A DNA stretch of 64,000 nucleotides. Source: Oreohelix idahoensis. Its lineage: Eukaryota; Mollusca; Gastropoda; Stylommatophora; Oreohelicidae. The translations under genes were made by a program, and so were the position numbers. This document shows, in pieces, positions 22,337 through 36,459 of the stretch. Where the stretch lies: the NCBI GenBank assembly GCA_024509875.1, contig JAMPIV010018778.1:1-64000 (forward strand), written 5' to 3'. Under the pieces are notes generated by a model. That model was not told the DNA's origin. It ran no database searches and saw nothing but the letters and a program-made list of their open reading frames with translations. The first letter of the stretch is position 1. The number at the start of each line of letters is the position of its first letter.

Positions 22337-24741
22337 TATCTCTAACCACTCACGTGCACGCACATACAAGACGACAGTTATACGTACAGACGTAGGGAAA
22401 CTATAACAAATGCTTATATAAATATTCTAGAACGAGCTGACCAACACGCTGATTAATTTCAAGAGAAATTTTAATTATCATCTAAAATCTCTTCACAACA
22501 CATAGAAATTACATCAAAGCATATACACATAGTCATAAAAAAATCAAGGAATTGCTACAAGAAATGATAGACCCACAGTTAGATCTTATCCCTCGAGGTA
22601 TGTCCACAGTCCTGTTGGAAGAAAGTGATAGCCCCAAGGAAACAAGGATACATAGGATTAGGCCTAATATTTCCCCTTCTTAAGGTATGGACAGACTTGA
22701 TATCTCTGCTCTATTTTAAGGGAAATATGATTAGCAATACTTGCATACAGAAAGTTAAGATAGCAAAATGGGTGCCCAATTACAACAATAAAAAAATCAC
22801 TCCGTCCTGCATTCACTTTATTCATTCAGCCGAGCACACGTGCACATGTTCATACTCACAGCTTAGATAGCCACTTCTGGTAATACAATTTTTAGGACAT
22901 TCACCTACAGACTCGTCAAGGGCAGTCTTTGACCAAGAAATCCCCAGTTCCAAAAAGACAGGATGAATTCTCTGCTTCCGGGAACGACTCCTTGGGTGTT
23001 CTTGTTTTTCGGATGTCTGCTTAGGTCACATTAAAATTGTCCAGGCACGCAACATTAACAACGAGCACAGTGTCAATAGCTTAGGTTTATAGAATTGAGG
23101 AATGTCAGATCGGTGTCTACTTTCAGGAAAGAACTATATTTGGTCACCACACCACTAGTCGAAACTCCGTCGGAATGTTACTGACGTTAATATGTTACTT
23201 GCCACAACGGCTAAATTTGTACATAGAGTTTGTGCAGAAAATCTGATCTGGCTCAAAGGCCCAGTATAAAACATTTAGTCTTTAATAAAACCCGTTAGTG
23301 AGAGTTGTACTCTGTCTATTAATGAAGACACACGCACTGTCAGACAGGTGTTAACTTGTAAACCCACGTGGTTAAAAGATAAAACTGTTTATGTTTCTCA
23401 CAGGTATGTCTCTGTACTAAACGCCCGCAAAGTTTTGGGTTACCCCAGTATTCACTGAATAGGGAAGAAAAACCACATGTGAAATATTTTACATATTATG
23501 TACTCACTATAACTTACATTTTTAAACTGCAAGCGTACCGCTTGACTTATCATTTAAACTTTCCTGTGAAATACGTATATTTAAAAATCCCTCATCATGA
23601 ATTAGGAATACCTACGTGTTCCGTCACCACTCATGAAGCATCTAGCATTAATAAAGTTAGTTTAGAAAGTTTATTCTCGTCTGATTATTTTAGCAGTAAA
23701 GTTAAATTCCTTAATAGCCGACTGAGTTTAAGCTAGAAATATAATTTCTGTTTTCCACTGTAACTCGTCACTATAAAATAATACAGACTATATAAATTAA
23801 GCGCTCTGCACCAAATCTAACTAGTGAAATAAAATAAGCGATTTAACATTTTAAACACTTCACAAAATACTAGAATATAATATATATATAATATAAGATT
23901 TACCTCAACACAGAACTACTAAGAACTTAAACCACTTCGACCAAACTAAATGCCATCTCTATTAACAGAGATTCTTAGGAATCGAACGAAGGCTTGTTCT
24001 AGTCTTGACTGCGACGTTACTGAGTGAATTAAGACTCAAACTCTCGTTTAAGATATATGAAACACCAGACAAAGATGTACACTATTTCCATAAACTACGC
24101 AATAGCCTCCCCTTTTCTCAACACCTTACGTTTAACACCTAAACGCATGCCGTAACTGCCACCTACTGACCGAGAGGGCGCGTGTCAGTTGCGAATCTCA
24201 GACAGCTCGTCTCCAGTGCAGAAGCAGTTTTTCACACCTCCCCGAGAAACTCATCCTGAGAACCACAACTGACACTTTGCTTTCTCGCACCTTACGCCAA
24301 AACTGGCCTTGGAGCGTGAGTGTCATATCATCTGACACTGAGAATCTACCTTGGAAACTACATGTCAGATGCAGACTACCAGACAAATGTCTCCTCATCA
24401 TGTCTGACGGAGTGAATTCTCACACTTCAGGCCCAGAAACTTAGCCGAAGAAACACTGTCCCAGGGGAGACTGTAGACAGCTGTCTGCTCCCCTGTCTGA
24501 CGGAATGCATTCTAACACTCTGCGTCTCGTGTAGGGGCTGACACGTTGCGTCATAACTGAGTTCTCAGTTTTGAGAAAAGAAACAGGTAAACGTTACAAT
24601 GGGAAAATAGTAATGTATATAGTCGCAAACGAACGAATGCGAAAAACACAAAAAGGATAAGAGAGTGATAATAAATAGAGGATACGGGTGAAAGAAAAAG
24701 AAAAAGATTTTGGCAATTTAATGATCATAACCTCTGTGACA
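22058..24741 (-). repeat. 5' LTR of LTR element 1 (2,684 bp)
   Basis: Uninterrupted copy of the LTR. It carries (CA)n(TA)n at 22274-22331, about 216 bp from its left edge. No conserved coding sequence is evident, although an 85-codon frame (23479-23736, shared with 16628-16885) survives in both copies. Confidence 0.95.
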
Positions 24742-25282
24742 ACGAGACAAAGACTGGTTGAGAAAATTGTTTACATTTTCTTTACTACGACACAATCCTT
24801 CGCATAGACCCATCTGTTTTCTTTCGATGCAAGTAGTAGCAGAAGTACATTAACAAGACGTGTTACAGAGATTACATAGTTATTTATCTAGTGCCATTTC
24901 TCGTGTCAAGCAGTATCGATGCTTCTATTGAAATTCTCGATTTCTACAATGCTAGCAAGGCGATGGAAGTACATCCTCCCCCCTCCCGCAAGCGTAAACG
25001 CAATTCAGGAATTCCCCTGACGTGTCCGACGCTCAAGTTCTAGTTACGTAAGCATAAAATGTAGTTTTATTGTCATATCTATATTTAGCATCACATTGCT
25101 AAACTTACAAGATGACCTGAAAATAAGCTGCAGATCCCCGGCACCACACAACATAGTAGGCCCTATCTGTCTGTCCGTCCGTCCATCGATCTGTCTGTCC
25201 ATCTGTTTATCTATCTCTCTGCCTGATTTCCATTTCTGTCTGTCAGTAATAACTTATTTTGTTCATCGTAGTCCGTTTCCTA

Positions 25283-25318
<36 letters not shown>

Positions 25319-25600
25319 ACACTCACACACACGCACGCACACACACGCACACACGCAAACACGCACACACACGCATTCATACAAGCAAATAATATGAGAA
25401 TACCTCTGAAATGCTTCTCTAAATCAACGCATCAATCATTTATTTAAAACTTCACTATTTTTCGGTGGAAATCAAAGCAAGCAGATCAGGAATTCCCTGT
25501 CACGTGTAACAATTACGTGTCGGGTAAGGCCGAAATCTTTTCAAGAAGTTTTTTTTTTTGGCATCATGTTTATAAAAAGAATTAAAGTGATGGGGCTATA
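24742..25600. other. Intergenic stretch with simple repeats
   Basis: No gene seen. It holds a CTGT/CCGT-type repeat at about 25160-25225 and a (CA)n/(CACACG)n array at 25284-25376. Confidence 0.6.
25284..25376. repeat. (CA)n microsatellite with CACACG variants
   Basis: Alternating CA with interspersed CG and CT variants. Confidence 0.95.
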
Positions 25601-26578
<978 letters not shown>

Positions 26579-26814
26579 GGGCTATATAAACAAGTTCCAG
26601 GACAAGTTCTTCAGATTTCGTATGTGTTTTTAAACCCCGAGTCGTGATTTTAGTCTATGAAAGGAATACTTGATATATTTACTGCCATACCAGGTAGGCC
26701 TAACCATAGATGAACATTTGCTTGCTTAGTTAGTGATAGTCAGTCTATGTTTATTTACTTATAACAAATATTTTTTTTGTCATTCTTTCATTGCCGTCCA
26801 GCTCCCAGTAGCTA

Positions 26815-27062
26815 AACCTCCGATTGGCAGAGTGGTTAGAGCGCTGATCTCTCGCTTCAAAGGTGCCGGGTTAGAATCACGATACTGACACGCTCCAGTC
26901 TACCCAGCTGTAAATGGGTACCTGACTTTGAGTTAGGGAAGGAAAGGGCAGCGAGGAAGGGAACTGGTCACCCCACCTCTCGATGCTGGACTTAGTATGG
27001 TGAAGTTTCTAATATTTCACTCCCCTATGGCAACATTTGCTATGGGACCACCCCCCGTTACC
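26815..27062 (+). mobile_element. tRNA-derived SINE with RNA polymerase III boxes
   Basis: The head has an A box TGGCAGAGTGG at 26825-26835, matching TRGYNNARNGG, and a degenerate B box GGTTAGAATCA at 26869-26879. The body (ACCCAGCTGTAAATGGGTAC, then GGAAAGGGCAGCGAGGAAGG, CACCCCACCTCTCGATGCTGG and CACTCCCCTATGGCAACATT) is shared with the copies at 2453-2575 and 55003-55185. It ends near CTATGGGACCA and a short TA run. Confidence 0.9.
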
Positions 27063-27074
27063 CTTACCTGTTAC

Positions 27075-28171
27075 TAAGCTATATATATATATATAAACAA
27101 ATAAAACGGTATTGAATCAGTTTTACAAATTAACGGTACACAGAAAACACGGGACGTTTCGGGTTTCACACTTCGTCAGCCACAGTTACAATCAGGCAAC
27201 AAGAACAAGAAATATAGACAGGTTAAAGAAAAATACTATAGACACTAGAAACACGTAATATATATGAAATGTAGCAGCACAGGTGAAGAGTTATAATAAA
27301 GCAAGGAAAATTCAAAACCGAAAAAAATTATTCAGACAATAAATTCAACAATCAACGAAAATCAAAATTAGAAAATGGAATAACAAAACAAAAAGTCCTG
27401 CTATGATAATCTTCGATGAAAGATCCGATGATGCAAAGAATACAATGGCGTCAAGCAGCATGAATTATTTATGTAGGTATTATTATAAAGCATTAAAAAC
27501 TCACACAGGGAAAGTACTTTGCATGAAATTATTTCGTATTAAATTATTTTAGTCCTGTTCTCAGTCAAACTAAAAAGAAGAAACAAACTGGACGTCTGAA
27601 CGTGATATGTGGGTTATCTCTTTGAAAAACTGTACCAATAATGAAATTGATGGTTGATAAGAAACAGAATCATGTACCTCACTAATTTATTTGGGTGGGT
27701 TCTGATAAACGTTTATCAACCTTTACGATACTAAAAAATTTTATGTAGCCTACTGAACAAAGTTTTCCTTAAAAAAAAAGATGATCGATCCGTTTAATGA
27801 TTTTCTTATGAGCATATGCATTTTAATCTTTAAACTTTATTTCTCTAATATTGAGTGTGTGTGTGGGGGGAGAGGGGGGGGGGGGGGGAAGAGAGAAAAG
27901 GGGGTACGGGAAGGTTTACTAAAAGCAAAGGGGTACTGGGACTCAAAAAAAGGTTGAGAATCCCTGACGTAGGGCGATGAACCAAAATAACGATTTGGTA
28001 TAGGTCCAAAATAGTCGTGTGGAATATAAAATATATATTTGGATCAAGGTTTCAAGACAGATAGATTATTGCTGGACAATCTTGTGTTACAAATCTGAAG
28101 GGCCTACATCTGTTTATGAAGCCGCTCACCCTGTGACCAAATGGGCATGACCTTGTTTCATTAATTACTTT
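27075..28171. other. Non-coding stretch with a hammerhead-like motif and a G-run
   Basis: No gene seen. The minus strand at 27156-27179 reads CTGACGAAGTGTGAAACCCG followed by AAACGTC, similar to the terminal motif of Penelope-like elements. A GT/G-rich run lies at 27854-27890. Confidence 0.4.
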
Positions 28172-28961
28172 CATCATCATCATCATCCTTTAGCTCGCCA
28201 AGGACCATAATAATAGTTGCCCATCGCTAGCGAAGATGGCGACAGCTTCAGACTTGAGTTGTGACACATCTGTACCGTGATCTCATTTGGCTAATTAGTC
28301 CTATTTTGGCCCTACAGGCCCTGCCACATACGGGGCATACATGGTTAGAGTCGATAGTAGTATTGCTGTGCATTCTGACCTTTCTTGCAGCACGCTTGCC
28401 TTCTGCCTTATCAGCTAAATTCGTTTCTGCGAGGCGAGCGCCTTGAGTAAAGTATGTCCGCCAGACACAGCAATCCTGTGCGATAGTCTCCCAGGAGGAG
28501 ACATCAATTTTGAAGCTGCTTAACGATGCTTTCAGTGTATCGTTGAAGCGTTTCTTTTGTCCCCTTTGTGTTCGCTTACCCATGGAGAGTTCGATGTATA
28601 TCAACTGCCTTGGGAGGCGTTTTTCGGGCATGCGAACATGTCCGGCCCATCTAATCTGGGCCCTCTGCAGCAATGTGTAGATGCTTGAGATATGTGCTGT
28701 GTTGAGGACCTCAGAATAAGATACTCTATCATGCCACTTGATCCTGAGAATCCTGCGAAGACAGCTCATGTGGAAATGATTAAGCTTCTTGGCGTGTCTG
28801 CTATACACTGTCCATGTTTCACAGGCATTCAGGAGGGTAGTGAGCACTATTGCATGATATACTTTTATCTTGGTGGCGGCACTAATTCCTTGTCGATCCC
28901 AGACATTTACTCTTAGTCTTCCAAAAGCTGCACTTGCCTTTGCAATTCTGTTGTTGACCAA
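28172..28961 (-). pseudogene. 5'-truncated LINE, C-terminal part of ORF2
   Basis: C-terminal end of a non-LTR retrotransposon reverse transcriptase protein. An open frame of about 237 codons (28961-28248) carries the thumb and post-RT region seen in LINE ORF2: AFGRLR, KVYHAIVLTTLLNACETWTV, LRRILRIKWHDRVS, LLQRAQIRWAGHVRM and GKRTQRGQKKRF. Near its end is a Cys/His cluster, CPVCGRACRAKIGL. The catalytic palm and endonuclease are missing, as usual for 5' truncation. Downstream on the same strand the element ends in a (GAT)n run at about 28170-28190. The remaining frame is undamaged. Confidence 0.85.
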
Positions 28962-28974
28962 GGAGCATAGGCCT

Positions 28975-29215
28975 TCAACAAGACCAAGTCTTCCATGTCC
29001 TGTACCATCCGCTCAAGGTGTTTCCTGGTCTACTTGATTGCGTCTGTCTCTAGTTCTCTTCTCCGTGTGTTCCTTGGTCTCCCTCTACTCTTCTAAGCCT
29101 AGGGGTTCCAGAACAAGGACTGCCTTGTAAGACAATAAGAAGAATTCATCAGTGTGTTTAATCCATTGCCAGCATCTACTTCTTATCACGTGTCCCACGG
29201 ACACTTGTCTAGTTA
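28975..29215 (-). pseudogene. LINE ORF2 C-terminal fragment, frameshifted
   Basis: The minus strand encodes scattered pieces resembling a LINE post-RT region (CSGTP, EGDQGTHGEEN and QTQSS in one frame, RQVSVGHV in another). These parallel the better preserved copy at 54024-54488 (SITRQSLFWNPQGKRG, GRPRSTWRRELET). Several frame changes. Confidence 0.55.
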
Positions 29216-29392
29216 CTGTCATGAGCAGTAATATTCATTCATTTCTCTTTTTGCTCCCTACGAAACAAGGAACTGCCACTACAGCTAGTCCTCTTGCAGG
29301 AATGCTGCATTAAAGCATACATGTAGTCCTGTAGTTGTAGTTTATGTAGCAGTGTGTTATACACGATAAGGTTGGCATCCGCATATACTGTA

Positions 29393-29825
29393 CAGGGTGT
29401 CCATAAAAGATTCTTTACCCTTCGAAAATAAAGTTCGTTCGTTCGTACACTTTTCAAAATATTTATTCTCGGCGCCATGACGTGGTACGAGGGTGCTTTC
29501 TATCACAAAAGTAAGATAATCTCTGCAAGATTTTAAGCATACCTTACAAAGACTCAATATGTGAACCCTTCGTGACGTGACAGATATCTAGTCGATAGTC
29601 CATTTCTTCTCACACTCGAATCAGCATGTCTCCTGTAACAGCAGCAAAGGCTCCAATGATCCGCTGTCTCAGCTCCACCAAACACAGTGCGCATGCGCGC
29701 GGCGGGTATTTCAAGTGAAACTTTCGCAGTTGAGTTGCAACCGGTGATTGTTACATGTCTCTCCACACTGGGTGAAGTAGGTGAAAAAAAAAAAGAAATC
29801 GGTACATTCTTTTATGGACACCCTG
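29393..29825 (-). mobile_element. Tc1/mariner-superfamily deletion derivative, 433 bp
   Basis: The ends are 18-bp inverted repeats CAGGGTGTCCATAAAAGA, flanked by TA on both sides (29391-29392 and 29826-29827). Inside, the minus strand still encodes a transposase C-terminal remnant (pattern LRQRIIGAFAAV and EMDYRLDICHVTKGSHIESL). Everything upstream of that domain is deleted. Non-autonomous. Confidence 0.85.
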
Positions 29826-30109
29826 TATTAGTCGGCTCATACGACATGCTTCAAGGAACAATAGTCATATTCTATCTTTATCTCTTCACAGATCACGGGA
29901 CAGCAGAAATATAATACAGTAATATATAAAACGTCAGTGGCGGGGATGGTAGCGGTTGGTTCCTGTCTGTGTGTTTTAGTTTGGTGTTTGGTCCACGCAC
30001 AGGAAAACTGATTTATGTCTTATGCATGGGATACTGTTGTCAAGCCCATGTGAGTTATAATTTGATACAAAGTGTTCTTTATTATATATAGCATATTACG
30101 TAGGCTACT

Positions 30110-30425
30110 TGCTTGGTCCTTCCTCTTCTACCGTGAGGTGTAGAGGTTTGGACGAGAGAGCGTCAGACTATCCTATCGGCTGTCGTCCTCCTGGCCTGGT
30201 TCCATTCTAGTCCTCGGTCCTTCAAAGATTGTCTAATGTTGTCCTCCCAGCGGACTCTGGGTCGTCCTGGAGGTCTGGATCCTTGGCTCTTTGTTTCCCA
30301 TGCTTGTCTTGGTAGCCGATCCTCACCCATTCTGCAGACATGGCCAAACTATCTTAGTTGGAACTGTTCTACTTGGGTCTGCAGGGGTTGGGTTTTTAGG
30401 CCTTGGCGTATCGTCTGCTTGCAAG
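30110..30425 (-). pseudogene. LINE ORF2 C-terminal fragment
   Basis: The minus strand reads FGHVCRMGEDRLPRQAWETK, then GRPRVRWEDNIRQSLKDRGL and EWNQARRTTADRIV, the pattern of the post-RT region of a LINE ORF2. At least one stop follows. The 5' part is absent. Confidence 0.75.
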
Positions 30426-30430
30426 ATAAA

Positions 30431-30460
30431 TTCTAACTTTCTTAATTTTATTTCTTACAG
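30431..30460 (+). promoter_or_regulatory. Splice-acceptor-like site
   Basis: TTCTAAC (possible branch point), a pyrimidine-rich stretch and TTTCTTACAG end at 30460. The ATG of the next ORF follows 33 nt later. This fits a 3' splice site by consensus; no transcript evidence is available. Confidence 0.5.
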
Positions 30461-30493
30461 ATACTCTGAAGATTGCAACAATAAAACAGAATT

Positions 30494-33251
30494 ATGAGCT
30501 CACGTTTTTTCCATCTGAACAATGGTACGTACACTGGATTCAAGGGCGATAATGATGAACCATCTGAATTCCAGAAGAACAGCCCGCCTGGTAATGGCGC
30601 TATGGTCATTACAGCTGGAATCGGGTTCAGGAATTCAGCTACCGCGACAGGCCAGATTCCTGTAATAACTGGATCATTTGTTACTGCTGTTATCAATGGT
30701 AACGACAGTCCAAGGGAAGCCAGAACAACAATAATTAGAGAAGCTTCTAATGGCGTTAATGGCTCCGGAGAAGTTGTTACTTATTCAACCAAACCTGGCC
30801 AAGGCAAGAGACACGATGCCATTGGGAACGTAACCTTCACCGAAGTTAAGAGTAGAGTCCCTAAAAAAGGTCAACATAATATTTTCTCAAATCTATTTAA
30901 TCAACGCTTATCGCAGACAAACGGTAAGGGACACACCAACACTGAAGTACAATTTCCAATTCCAAATCCACTGTCGCCATTTCAGATTCGTGTTAAGAAT
31001 ATTTACTCCAATGGGAAGACATATCTAATCGAGGTCAATAAAACTGACACGGTGGATCGTCTGAAAAAACTCATAAGGTGCCAGGTGGAGATTGAACCAG
31101 AGCAGCAGACTCTGGTCTTTGCAGGGAAGAAGTTGGCTTGTGGTATGACTCTCGGATATTATGGAATAAAAGAGGGTTCGGAGATACTTCTACAACTTAC
31201 TTTTTTTTTCGATATTTCATCAACACAGCAATATACTAAAATGGTTCGTACCAAGCCACAAGCAAAAAAGAGGAAAAACTATAGAAGCCCTCCAACACTT
31301 GACAGCAAACATGAATCTGCAAAGAACAAAGACAGTCAGCCGGAGAGCACGACTTTCCCAACTACTTGCGTCGGGGCCCGTCCTTCTCAGAAGCCGAACA
31401 ACGCAACCATTGACACTTCGACCGATGAGCAACCCAAAGCTTCGAAGGCATAGGACAACCAGGCTCCGAAGCCTGACAAAGCAACATCACCGCTAAAACA
31501 AGATGTAGAGGCGGTGGCTCCATTGTGCAGTGACCAGACAACATCTGCAAAACACGGCCACAAAACATCGACGACAGAGGGTAACAATGCTTTGAAGCCC
31601 GACAAAGTAAATCCGCTGCCAAAACAAGATGTCATAGTCGAGTCTCCATCATGCAGTGACCAGGCAACTTCGGTAAAACGAGATCAGAGGCAGACAACGA
31701 ACCAGAATGTGAATCCGTTTCACAGACCACACGCTCAAACCGAGACAGAGGTCGGAACGTGTCAACTGTGCAAGCAAAAGAATGCCGTTTCTCACGTGGC
31801 ACTACAGAAGAGGATCATTAAGATCACTCAGATGTCTGGAGGTGAGGCCTCGCTCAGGGACTTACCCGACGATAAAGTGATCGGTATCCTCGAGGCAATA
31901 ACGGGCAGGAGGAGTATAACTAGAGTTACAAGACACGAAAAAGGAGTTATAATAGCTCTAAATAGCACGGAGAAGACAAAAGAACTGATGGTGGAACTAG
32001 AGTCCGGACACAAAGAAGTCCAGCTGCCCCACCAGATTAAAGCTGCTGTGGAGATTTACAAGAAGACCAAAAAGATAGTTGTAAGAGGGGTCGACAAGAA
32101 TCGGTCTACACAAGAAGTCTACAGCCGCCTGCAAACAGAAAACAAGAATGTCATGATAACACAGGTTGAAAGACTGAAGACATGGGACAAGAAGGACACA
32201 AACCTTGTTATCCTAACTATTGAAGGGACTTCAAGACCAAGTCAACTTAACCTAGACGATAGATGTCTAACAACAGAAGAGTACATTCCTCCTGTTATGC
32301 AGTGCTCAAACTGCCAGCAATTTTCGCACACTAAGAAAACATGCAAGAGAGAGACAGTTTGTCGGTACTGTGCGGGAAGTCACTCTTACAATGAATGTCT
32401 TCATGCGAAAAAGGATAACAACTATAAAGTACGCAACCCCAACAGAACCTGCGCAAACTGTCTCGGGAACCACGGGGCAAGATACCGTGGCTGTCCGATC
32501 TACATTGAGACAAAGGCCATACTGAAGGAATCTGTAACCAAAAGCATCTCCTTCAGAGAAGCAAGATACCGAGTGGCTTCAGGTGGCATTGCTAAACAGG
32601 AACAGCACACAAGAGCCCAGCTGGTAAAACTAACCACAGAGGTGCGAGGCATACAACAAAAAGTCGAGAAGAACATGCAGCACAACGAAGACTCAGATGC
32701 CATAAGAGACGAAACAATAGGAGCCTTACAGAGCGCCCAGGCAATGTTACAGGACATTCTTCTTCTTCTTCTTCCTCGTTCGTCCTGAAAAGGACGGTGG
32801 TTGCGTTGTGTCTGTTTACGCCTAAGCTGTGATATCTGCACCTTTCGGTCGACACATCCGACTTCTGCACGGCATTTTTTAGGACCGGGTTTGCCTTCCC
32901 ATTGCGATCCACACTCGCTCAGCCAGACTGCACTGCTGCAGACTGTTTCCAGGACCACCACATGGAGGTGGAGTGCGGTCTTGACCAGCTCTGGTTCGCT
33001 GGTCCTGACGCAGGCAGTCAAGCTATGAGTCGCTGACTGCGTTCACTATTGCTGCGTCTTTTTGTCCCTTACAGGACATGAAATCCATCAAACACCAAAT
33101 AGAAGTCGACATCGCCAAACTCGCAGAACTAAAGGAAGAGAACGAAGAAGTCCTCAAAAGTATTGAAACAGAGAGAAGGATCGTCAACGATTGTCGTGTG
33201 GTGGGTACTCGGGCAACTACGACAGTAGTTTTTGCCAGGAATAGCCTATGA
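30494..33251 (+). pseudogene. Ubiquitin-like domain fused in frame to a LINE-type ORF1 with CCHC knuckles
   Basis: One reading frame, interrupted by an in-frame TAG at 31451-31453 and a SINE-like insert at 32758-33068. From the ATG at 30494: residues 1-160 are low-complexity Gly/Asn/Thr-rich, and 162-235 resemble a ubiquitin fold (FQIRVKNIYSNGKTYLIEV, TDTVDRLKKLI, PEQQTLVFAGKKL, GIKEGSEILLQL). A second Met at residue 250 (MVRTKPQAKKRK, 31241) looks like the natural start of a retrotransposon ORF1. Beyond the stop come three zinc knuckles, CSNCQQFSHTKKTC, CRYCAGSHSYNEC and CANCLGNHGARYRGC, then a coiled coil that resumes after the insert and ends at 33249-33251. CCHC knuckles of this kind mark nucleic-acid-binding ORF1 proteins of I/Jockey-like LINEs. 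No ORF2 follows. Whether the ubiquitin-like part is a host exon or captured by the LINE is unclear. Confidence 0.75.
32758..33068 (-). mobile_element. SINE-like retroposon with (AAG)n tail, 311 bp
   Basis: Flanked by a perfect 11-bp duplication TTACAGGACAT (32747-32757 and 33069-33079). The minus strand ends in AAGAAGAAGAAG at the 32758 side. It interrupts ORF1, and removing one duplication and the insert keeps the frame. No RNA polymerase III box was recognised, so a LINE 3' end is an alternative. Confidence 0.8.
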
Positions 33252-35492
<2,241 letters not shown>

Positions 35493-35670
35493 CAGCATGA
35501 GACGTTTTCACCTGGCCAATCTGGGCGTCCAATGTGGTGACCCGACCGAGCAACAAAGATAACAACAGTCCACAGAAATTACAGCATGAGACGTTTTTAC
35601 TTGGCCAATCTGGGCGTCCAATGTGGTGACCCGTCGCTAGCAGCAAAGATAACAACAGTCCACAGAAATT
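35493..35670. repeat. 89-bp tandem duplication with primer-site-like sequence
   Basis: Two units (35493-35581 and 35582-35670) share CAGCATGAGACGTTTT and TGGCCAATCTGGGCGTCCAA followed by TGTGGTGACCCG, with a few differences. The TGGGCGTCC..GTGACCC pattern resembles the leader right after an LTR in gypsy-like elements. A short ORF (MSDFDDQMDFHEIYPDAMW) follows at about 35680 and stops after some 46 codons, possibly a Gag start. Confidence 0.5.
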
Positions 35671-35984
35671 GTATAATGCCCAGATGTCTGATTTTGATGA
35701 CCAGATGGATTTTCACGAGATTTATCCCGATGCAATGTGGGCTTCAAACGATGATGTCAGATATGGGGACTCAACCAAAAGACTTTATTTTACCACCGAT
35801 GAAAGAACAAATGCGGTTCTCTAGATACCGGTCGCAAGTAATCACAACGATGAAATAGCAAATGTGGGATAGCAAATGTGGGAGGAAAAAGCACAAATGT
35901 GGGAGAAAATACAATACGAGAGATGTAGGAAAAAATAGAGCTATAAGGTCTTTGCGCTCGTTTATCACAACGATATCATAACAA

Positions 35985-36459
35985 AAAGCAATCAAAGAAG
36001 AGAAAGAAGCAAAGAAACTAAAGACAAAATAATAACCGAAATCGTAGAGGAACGCCTTCCAAAAAGCAATCAAGGAAGAGAAAGAAGCAAAGAAGCGGAA
36101 GACAAAATAATTACCGAAACCCTAAAGGACCTCCTATCAAATATAATAAAGACAGCCATGAACAACACACAGCTGAAAAAGACAACAACGCGTAAGGACC
36201 AAACTGGCAGCTAGTGGCCCTTTTCAGGACCAGTCATTTCCAGGACTAGGAACGTGATGCCAGCGAAGACGTTAACACCCTATATACCCCAATACAACCG
36301 TTTTTAACCCTTCAGCGGGTTTTGGTTGAACAGGGTATAACAGCAAAAAAAAAAAACAGATGTAAGGAAAAAAATAAAAATTCTACAACTTACGCATCTA
36401 CGTGGAGGGTGAAAACCAACAGCAAGAACATTAACAAAAAAAAAAAAAAAAAAAAAAAA
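35985..36459 (+). repeat. Possible retroposed fragment with poly(A) and an internal tandem duplication
   Basis: A 76-bp duplication (AAAAAGCAATCAAAGAAGAG type units near 35983 and 36060) is followed by sequence ending in A-runs at about 36345-36356 and 36437-36459 (23 A). The A-run suggests a retroposed 3' end, but no target duplication or protein motif was recognised. Confidence 0.4.

Noticed and set aside
25096..25392. ORF ending in His-Thr repeats
   Set aside because: Translation of the (CA)n array.
26815..26890. tRNA gene
   Set aside because: It has an A box but a degenerate B box, no full cloverleaf, and a SINE body follows.
32500..33021. Minus-strand 173-codon ORF opposite ORF1
   Set aside because: Made of the SINE-like insert plus antisense of ORF1; a shadow.
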